NCBI GenBank assembly: GCA_019775845.1
Contig: JADQAV010000014.1
Location: forward strand, 186,001 to 250,000
Origin: Myrmaecium sp. VS I D KN 1
Lineage: Eukaryota; Ascomycota; Dothideomycetes; Valsariales; Valsariaceae
Length of the DNA stretch: 64,000 nt
Reading direction: 5' to 3'
Translations under genes and position numbers: made by a program
Part shown: in pieces, positions 57,095 through 64,000 of the stretch
How the letters are laid out: every line of letters starts with the position of its first letter
Numbering within the stretch: the first letter of the stretch is position 1
Notes under the pieces: generated by a model
The model's database searches: none
What the model saw: the letters and a program-made list of their open reading frames with translations, nothing else
Told to the model about the DNA's origin: nothing

Positions 57095-59153
57095 ATGTAT
57101 GGCTCGCTCGATCATGGCAGCTCTCCGTCCGCCCCGCTCAACGAGGAGTCGCCGCTTCTAGCACACGACAGCTCTCAGTTCCGCCCCCCAGAGCAAGAAG
57201 ACGAGCCTTTCCTGCAGCGCGTGAAAAGTGCAAGTTCCCACCAGAGCTACTGGCTGGCTCCGGATGCCTACGAAGCGGAAGAAGAGTCACCGCCTGAGGA
57301 TGGCGGAGTCAATGAAGGAACGGAGCCGTATATGGCTGGCGTCAGCAAGACGCAGTTCCGGCTCATGTTCGGTGGTATCCTGTTCCAGTACTTCGTAAGC
57401 AGCGTGTTTCTTTGTGTATACGGTCTTATTGGGATCTGAAAATGCATGGCGGCACTACTACTCCACGTGTATCCTCTTACTTGGAACCTTGAGCTGTCTC
57501 TTTTCGGCTTCGTTGAATTTACTGGACACTGCATGTTCCCTCGTCCACTCCATACATGGTCGAATCAACGCCCTCAATCCCTCGATCTAACCGCACCATA
57601 GGTAGCAATGTTCGACAGCACGCTCATGGCGTCCTCGCATCCTGTCATCACATCCTACTTCCATGCCTCCAATGCTGCCTCTTGGCTGTCAACAGCCTTC
57701 CTGTTGACCAGCACGGCATTCCAACCCCTTTTCGGTCGCATGTCTGACACCTTTGGCCGGCGCGGCTTGTACCTGTTCTCCCTAATCATGTTCGCCGTCA
57801 CCACCGCATGGTGTGCTTTAGCACAGAGCATCGGATCGTTCATCGCCGCACGGGCTGTATGTGGCCTCGGAGCCGGCGGCATCCTAGCCATGGGTTCGAT
57901 CATGACTAATGATCTCGTTCGAATCGAGGTCCGAGGAACGTATCAGGCGTACATCAACCTCTTCTTCGGTCTGGGTTCCGCATGCGGCGCAGCTTTCGGC
58001 GGCTTCTTGTGCGATGCCTTGGGATGGCGCTGGACTTTTGGCATTCAACTCCCGTTCATCCTTGCTATCCTCATCTTGGCCATCTTCGTCACTCCCAGGA
58101 GTCTCGGACCTCATCTCGCCAAGAACACGGACAAGAGCACATTGGAGCTGATCAAATCTTTCGACCTTCTCGGCTCCTTCCTCCTCACGCTCACCGTCTC
58201 AGCTCTCGTGCTTGGTCTCAACCTCGGCGGGAACGTCTATCCATGGACCCATCCTGTCGTCTTGGCCTCGCTTGTCGTCAGCCTTATAACCGCACCCCTC
58301 CTTATCCGGGTCGAGCTCAAATCCTCGCGGCCGGTTCTTCCTATCCCCATGCTCTGGACCGCTCCTCGCGGCCACCTTATCTTCTCCAACTTCTTCGCCA
58401 CCATCGGCATCAACACCATCATCTTCAACGCACCGCTCTTCTTCCAAGCCGTCATGCTGGACTCCCCCTCCGCGTCCGGCCTCCGCCTCGCCATCCCCTC
58501 TCTTTCCCTCACCGTCTGCGGCGTGGCGTCCGGATTCATCATGACGGCCACGGGCCGCATCACGCCGCTGCTGATCGCCGGCGCCGTTGCCATGCTCCTG
58601 GGCGCCGTCCTGCTGTCCACGATGCAGCACGGCATCCCGCCCGCGCTCGCGACGGCGTTCGTGGTGCCTGCGAGCTTGGGACAGGGGCTGGCGTTTCCGG
58701 CCACGAGCTTGGGCGTGCTGGTGGCGAGCGAGCAGAGCGAGCAGGCGGTGGTCACGAGTATGTTGAGTCTCTGGCGGAGCCTGGGCACCGTCATGGGCGT
58801 GGCCATTTCTTCGCTGGTGCTGCAGAATGCTCTGACGCTGTATCTGACTCGGGAGGTGACGGGGGTGGATCGAGAGGATATCATCCGCTTGGTAAGGAAG
58901 TCGGTCAATGCCGTAAGAGGACTGGACGGGGTACATCAGGCTGAGGGTATGTTTCTATCCCCCACAATCCATCACGAGCCACCCGAGGAATCGAAGGAAC
59001 TAACGGCTACGTGTAGTCATCTCCGCGTACGAACAAAGCCTCCGGCTGACCTTCATCTCTGCGATCGCCATGTTCGTCGTCGTTAACGTCCTCATCCTCT
59101 TCGTCCGCCTGCCGCGGTTGGGAGGGCGGGGCAACGCCCCCAACGTCAAATGA
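57095..59153 (+). CDS. MFS transporter, Fnx1/Vba-like (vacuolar basic amino acid / drug)
   Basis: Three exons, 57095-57394, 57602-58946 and 59017-59153, with introns of 207 and 70 bp, give 593 residues. A hydrophilic N-terminus of about 85 residues starts MYGSLDHGSSPSAP and carries the acidic dileucine signal EESPLL. Fourteen membrane helices follow; the MFS motif A is GRMSDTFGRRGLY after helix 2, and motif C-like glycines (GLGSACGAAFGGF) lie in helix 5. The pattern resembles S. pombe Fnx1 and yeast Vba proteins, which move basic amino acids into the vacuole; a multidrug role is also possible. The last exon supplies the final helix (FISAIAMFVVVNVLILFV), missed if intron 2 is ignored. Confidence 0.9.
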
Positions 59154-62100
59154 ATCTGTCTGCATAGAAAGAAAGAAATAGAACAATACCGACTGATAGA
59201 GCCATACTACTCACGACCTATGAGACTTAGATATTATGCAACTCGACGTTATCACTGCAGGCCCTACCTACCCGCCACCACGGTAGTCGAACCTCTCGCT
59301 CGCACTGCACACGCGCACACACGCAGTTGTCGGGGCCCTCTCACTCAATGGTACCGCTACATCAGCTCATTCGCCTCATATGATCGGGGGATGTTCTTGG
59401 GTGTATGTGAGCTGTGTGAGATGAGTGGATGTTTTGCGTGGTTTGGGGGATGGGGTTCGGACGATGTGGAGGAGAGCGAGGCTTAGATATGGATGAGATG
59501 GAAAGAGTATGGATTTCAATAGTGATATATCAGTCCGAGGGCGGTGGAGAAGAAGAGGGTCTTCGAGGCGTTTTCATTTTCTCTTCTTCGTGCTCAGCCA
59601 TGCGATGCGATGCCCTAGGACTTCGGACTAATGGGGGCTGATCTGCTGCGTAAGCAAAGCCCCAGATGCTATCGATGGTTTTCAAGAGGGTAAGCAAGCA
59701 TCGCCCCTGAGACGGCATGCCGTTATGACTGATTAATAACGTTCAGAGGCGGAGGGTTCTCTTCGGTAGACGAAGTCGACCCGAGGACCAGGATGAGCTG
59801 ACGCTCCCGCGGGTAGGGTCTGCTTCCACGTGCAGGCAGCCACTGTGCGTCATCGCAGAAGAGATGCCGCAGGCAACAGAGGAGATTCGAAACCAAGAAC
59901 TGTGATAGAGAAAGTAAGTTCCCCCAGCATAACCATGAATCCAGTACCATGGCATTGGCCAGGCCAAGCGTATCTTCATCTCATCGGGGACATGAGATGA
60001 GGGGCGAGGCTGAGCCGAGTTGATCCATCAGAGCCGAACGGGATGCCATAGGACTCGCCTATGTACTGGACCTTTCCCCAAGCAGCTCATCACCTCGCCC
60101 TCAAGAGACGACAGAACCTTGTACGAAAGCGGATTTGAGAGGGCCAAGCGGTACCAAGACCGTTCGCACGGATCCCGCCAATTGTGCGCCCCTCGAATGA
60201 GGCGCCAAGAGGGCATTCCGCTGCGGAGTCGCTCTTGGCCGGGTCATGCCAGGGCGAGTTTCTCCTGGCCAAACCGTCCCCGTAGAATGCGATTCTCTGG
60301 CTCGGCTCGCAAGGTCACGCATCATTTCAACATCCACTCGAAGGTTTTGAACTAGAGGAGGCTGTGCTGAGATAGATCCATTCTCTGGCGAGGGGAGGTT
60401 AGTTAGACGGTGAAGCCCAAAAGCTGAAAAATCGGGGGGTGTGGAAAGGAAGCGGTCACCGAAAAACCGCACCCCTGCTCCCCTGAGGCTGCGCGCCACA
60501 ACTTCCTCAGCCACACTCGCCCCCCTTTCGCGCCACAGACGATCGATCGGCTATGTAGCTATGCGAAAGTGGAAGTTGTGCACCGTGCAAGGTGTCGCGC
60601 GCGCGGATCGCAACCACGGGGCGAATTGGTCCAAGCGGAGCGGCAATATCGTCTCTGTTGTACTATTGTCCGCGTAGGCAGGAGGGCCCGAGTAAGTAAC
60701 GATTACACGTTGCGCCTAAGGACAGAGCGGCCGTTTCCTTCGTCATAGGACCGCAGAGCGTCGGACGTTGCGATGAAGTCGGCTTTGGGTTTTCTGGCAG
60801 GTCGGCTACTAACTTTTGGGTCTGCTTCGCGCCAGGGAGGAGGAACCCGCTGCGGTGGTAGAATTAGTTGTCGCGCCGACCGTAGGCGTAACGGGTTTCT
60901 GAACGTTCACTCAACACTCTTCCAATGGATTCACAGGCGGTAAGTAAAGTATGTCGTCGCTTTTGATAGTGGATGGTCGAACGAATGCGGACAGCTCCAT
61001 AACCCCTCACCTATAGCTGTGAGGTGGGGCCGAAGCCTCGACGCGGAGCGGAGCTGAACAACCGACACACGGCGCATAAGTTTAAAAGATCGATCAATTG
61101 TATTGTATATCTCCTCTGACGATGGTCGCCCGGACCATGTTGCGCTCCCCCATCGACGACCCCCCGGAGAGCGAGGAGAAAGAGAGCTGAAGTCTTTGTC
61201 TAGGAGTGATAACCGTGATGAACCGACACGCCCACCATTCCGCGTTCCTCGAGGTAGCCGCTGGCGATGTCGCAGTCGTGAAAAGGCGAATCATGTTTCC
61301 CAGCCGGTGAAAGTCACTGGTTTTGCCCCTGCACGCTAGCCCCCTCGTCTCCACGCCCCGATTGCCCGACCGCCGAGCGGCAAGAGGCGCTAGTCCCGGG
61401 GCCATCGAGGCCGGTCCAGGTGGTTGCGTGCATCAACGAGGCAGTGCTCTTGGCGCAAATCGTCCAGAACTTGGGCAGCGCTCACCATCCACGGCAGCAA
61501 CTCCATCCCGAAACCAGGATGCTCTGCTGGCAGGTCTGTTCATGCTAGAAACCTGTCGTCTGCGGTCACCTAACCCCTCCTATACCCTTCCCTTTTTTCC
61601 TCTTCCCTCTCGTCATCGTCTTTGCCATTTCCACCAGATCACTCTACATACCTACCTCCCTCCGCGGTGGTGTTGGCCTAGACGTTTCCCGGACGATGAG
61701 AGCATCCCCCTAGTCTGCTGCTCCAGCTTTCGACGTGTGTGCACTGCCCCCCTCAACGTCCGTCCGGATTCTCAACGCTTTACTACTTCTTCGGCTTGCC
61801 AATTCTTGTTGTTCCTTTGGCTTCAACTTACACAGGCTCACCCTCGCCATCGTGTTGGCGTCTTGACCGAGCTGGACCCTTACCTTCGCAACCTCCATCT
61901 ACTACGCTTCAGTGCGCAGCGAAGGCGAGCCCATTTTTTTGCACCGCCTGGCAGGGCTTCTTCTCAGCGGAGGCGCAGTCTTTGAAAGTCATAGACAGTC
62001 CCTATCGAATGATAACGTGCGTACCTTGAGACACCCTGCATCCGGAAGGCTCGCTAATATGTTTGCCCCTTGCAGCTGCGCAACATAAGGAGCCTCCTGC

Positions 62101-62339
62101 TTGTTTCAAAAAGCAACCAGTTTACCTACGACCTGGCACAACAGGTGCACTTCACCACCCTTCCGCCCTTACACGCCCATGGGCGTTGTCAGAAATAATC
62201 CTAGCCAGCCACTGCGCCTAGCTCTACCTACATTCTTTCCGCCTCCGCAGCCTACGGCAGTACGATCGTTCGAAGAAAACGCTACCACCCTTCGCTCCCA
62301 CGGCACGCACGGTCGTCTAAGTTTCCGGCGTCACCAGTC
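59154..62339. other. Intergenic and 5' leader of the Ca2+-ATPase
   Basis: A 3.2-kb stretch with no recognised gene in 59154-61550. A pyrimidine-rich block at 61566-61660 probably marks the transcription start region of PMC1. The leader contains a likely 5'-UTR intron at 62017-62075. Confidence 0.5.
62017..62075 (+). other. Probable 5'-UTR intron of the PMC1-type gene
   Basis: GTGCGT donor, GCTAAT branch-like motif at 62053-62058 and CCTTGCAG acceptor, 59 bp, within the normal size range of this genome. The upstream frame is not protein-like, so the intron would lie in the leader. Confidence 0.55.
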
Positions 62340-64000
62340 ATGGCAGAGAATATAGGCGGAAGCGGGCGCAAGTCACCCTCACCCGGTGGTGGCCGTCGAC
62401 AGCGCGCTCCTACCATTACCATAGACACATCCGCCGTCAGTAACAACTCCGAGATGAGCAACGCGGTGCCCTTGGAGCAATTGGGAAGTAACGACGGCCC
62501 TTCGCAGAACTACCACACAGCTTTCAGGGCTCAAGAACTACCACCGCCGGGCCCTGCGGAACTTCGCGGGGCCAATTCTTTCGACAGTCGAGAAAGCAGA
62601 CCGACGTCGCCACATAATGTTTCGTCTCCAACCTTCAGGTCTCCCGATCCGCACAATTTCCTTTCGGTACCCATGTCTCGGTCACGAGGCAACTCCTTGG
62701 ATTCCACTTCGGAGAACGGACAGTCGTCGGCTTCCAGCGCTAGCGAGACCTACGTGAACAGTCCTTCCATCGCAGAGCGGTCGAAGCTTTCGGGGAACCT
62801 TGATGGCGCAGAGATATTGAATGACGAAGAGGCACTCCGTCCCAGTAAAGATGAGGAAGCTGATTTTCACGTCGAAGACAACAAGTTCGCCTTTTCTCCC
62901 GGTCAGTTGAAGAAGCTGTTCAACCCGAAGAGCCTTGGTGCTTTCCATGCTCTGGGCGGGCTGTCGGGTCTTGAGAGGGGTCTTCGGACGGATAGGCAAT
63001 CCGGTCTGAGCATGGAAGAAAAGACCGTCGATGGATACGTTTCTTTTGAGGAAGCAAGCGCACAGGACGTGACGAGGACAACGGAGACATCAAAATCGAC
63101 CCATCGTGTAACGGAGACCACCGACCCACCACATGTCGACCCGGAGACCTCTTTTGTGGACAGGAAACGCGTCTTCGGCGTGAACGAGATTCCTGCGCGC
63201 CCTACGAAAACCTTTCTGCAATTGGCTTGGATGGCCTACAACGACAAAGTCATCATTATGTTGACGGCGGCCGCTATCATCTCTCTCGCCCTTGGACTGT
63301 ACCAGACGTTCGGCCAGAAGCATGAGCCTGGCGAGCCGAAAGTGGAGTGGGTCGAAGGTGTCGCTATCATTGTCGCTATCCTAATCGTCGTGATTGTAGG
63401 CGCTCTCAACGACTGGCAAAAGGAGAGGCAGTTCGCACGCCTGAACAGGAAGAAGGAGGATCGAAACTTCAAAGTCATTCGCTCGGGCATCACGCAGCAG
63501 ATCAACGTTCACGACATCCTGGTCGGTGATGTTTGTCACCTGGAGCCCGGCGAGATGGTACCGGCCGATGGCATCTTTATCGAGGGCCACAACGTCAAGT
63601 GCGACGAATCCTCTGCTACTGGAGAGTCGGACCTGCTCAAGAAGACTCCTGCTGATGATGTCTTCCGGGCCTTGGAGAACCATCAGAGCGTTAGGAAGAT
63701 GGACCCCTTCATTCTCTCCGGCGCCAAAGTCTCTGAAGGTGTTGGCACGTTCCTTGTCACTGCCGTTGGACCCCATTCCACCTATGGTCAGACTATGATG
63801 TCGCTCAACGAGGAGAGCGAAACGACCCCCCTGCAGATGAAGCTCAACACCCTTGCGGAATACATTGCTAAGCTCGGCGGAGCTGCGGCCCTCGCATTGT
63901 TCGTTGTACTCTTCATCGAGTTCTTGGTCCGCCTTCGTGGCAGTGACCAGACTGCCGCGGAAAAGGGCCAGGATTTCCTCAACATCCTGATCGTCGCAAT
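62340..64000 (+). CDS. PMC1: PMC1-type P-type Ca2+-ATPase, N-terminal part
   Basis: The ATG at 62340 (MAENIGGSGRKSPSPGGGRRQR) opens a frame that continues to the window edge, 553 codons. About 180 residues of Ser/Pro-rich N-terminus precede FSPGQLKKLFNPKSLGAFHALGG, the fungal Pmc1-type segment before the first helix. Then: RKRVFGVNEIPARPTKTF, the first membrane pair (VIIMLTAAAIISLALGLY and GVAIIVAILIVVIVGALNDWQKERQF), and the actuator domain with the catalytic-cycle motif ATGESD (in DESSATGESDLLKK). The window ends in membrane helix M3-M4, so the phosphorylation site DKTGT lies outside. Pmc1 pumps Ca2+ into the vacuole, driven by ATP, and is usually calcineurin/Crz1 regulated. No intron is seen in this part. 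Confidence 0.95.
   Translation, partial: MAENIGGSGRKSPSPGGGRRQRAPTITIDTSAVSNNSEMSNAVPLEQLGSNDGPSQNYHTAFRAQELPPPGPAELRGANSFDSRESRPTSPHNVSSPTFRSPDPHNFLSVPMSRSRGNSLDSTSENGQSSASSASETYVNSPSIAERSKLSGNLDGAEILNDEEALRPSKDEEADFHVEDNKFAFSPGQLKKLFNPKSLGAFHALGGLSGLERGLRTDRQSGLSMEEKTVDGYVSFEEASAQDVTRTTETSKSTHRVTETTDPPHVDPETSFVDRKRVFGVNEIPARPTKTFLQLAWMAYNDKVIIMLTAAAIISLALGLYQTFGQKHEPGEPKVEWVEGVAIIVAILIVVIVGALNDWQKERQFARLNRKKEDRNFKVIRSGITQQINVHDILVGDVCHLEPGEMVPADGIFIEGHNVKCDESSATGESDLLKKTPADDVFRALENHQSVRKMDPFILSGAKVSEGVGTFLVTAVGPHSTYGQTMMSLNEESETTPLQMKLNTLAEYIAKLGGAAALALFVVLFIEFLVRLRGSDQTAAEKGQDFLNILIVA

Overview
The window is nuclear DNA of a filamentous ascomycete (Pezizomycotina). Evidence: compact genes with short GT-AG introns (about 48-220 bp, often with a CTAAC/CTGAC-like branch site), a COT1-type NDR kinase, an Ime2/ImeB kinase, several conserved Ascomycota-only proteins, intron-containing nuclear tRNA, and long CT-rich leaders. 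I cannot place it securely below subphylum. No bacterial, viral or CRISPR features were seen.

Layout. 1-547: 3' end of a BCD1-like snoRNP assembly factor (+). 1418-1489: tRNA-Arg(ACG) (-). 2181-3029: ESCRT-I subunit VPS37 (-). 4789-8090: long coiled-coil protein (+). 10190-12309: COT1/NDR kinase in five exons (+). About 13.1-14.7 kb: an apparently non-coding, multi-intron transcription unit on the minus strand whose introns carry three box C/D snoRNA candidates. Two of them have antisense guides that match 18S, 5.8S and 25S rRNA in the correct register next to a D or D' box. 14885-15231: a 347-bp MITE with perfect 27-bp terminal inverted repeats. 15303-16297: aldo-keto reductase (-). 17964-18799: GPI-type cell-surface protein (-). 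22006-24516: ImeB/Ime2-like kinase (-). 24.5-32.0 kb: a 7.5-kb gene-poor stretch full of microsatellites. 32040-34133: NAR1 (-), divergent from RPABC4/Rpb12 (+, 34878-35216). 35924-36881: putative mitochondrial membrane protein (-), divergent from a METTL13-like methyltransferase (+, 37379-38368). 38996-40645: Sir2 deacetylase (-). 41464-42551: secretory-pathway single-pass membrane protein (-), divergent from RNase P/MRP subunit RPP40 (+, 42871-44029). 45024-48168: nucleoporin NUP84/107 (-), divergent from SUMO (+, 49808-50327). 51295-52090: small conserved coiled-coil protein (-). 53236-53326: intron-containing tRNA-Ile(AAT) (+). 54645-55916: conserved fungal protein (-), divergent from an Fnx1-like MFS transporter (+, 57095-59153). 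62340-64000: N-terminal part of a PMC1-type Ca2+-ATPase (+), running off the window.

The protein genes are ordinary housekeeping and regulatory genes with no pathway cluster. Several touch RNA biology (BCD1, the snoRNA host, RPP40, Rpb12), but nothing shows they work as a unit. The most interesting part is the snoRNA host locus, which ORF-based annotation would leave as empty intergenic DNA. Exon boundaries were read by eye from splice consensus, frame continuity and family similarity; rRNA matches rely on remembered conserved rRNA segments and should be confirmed by alignment.
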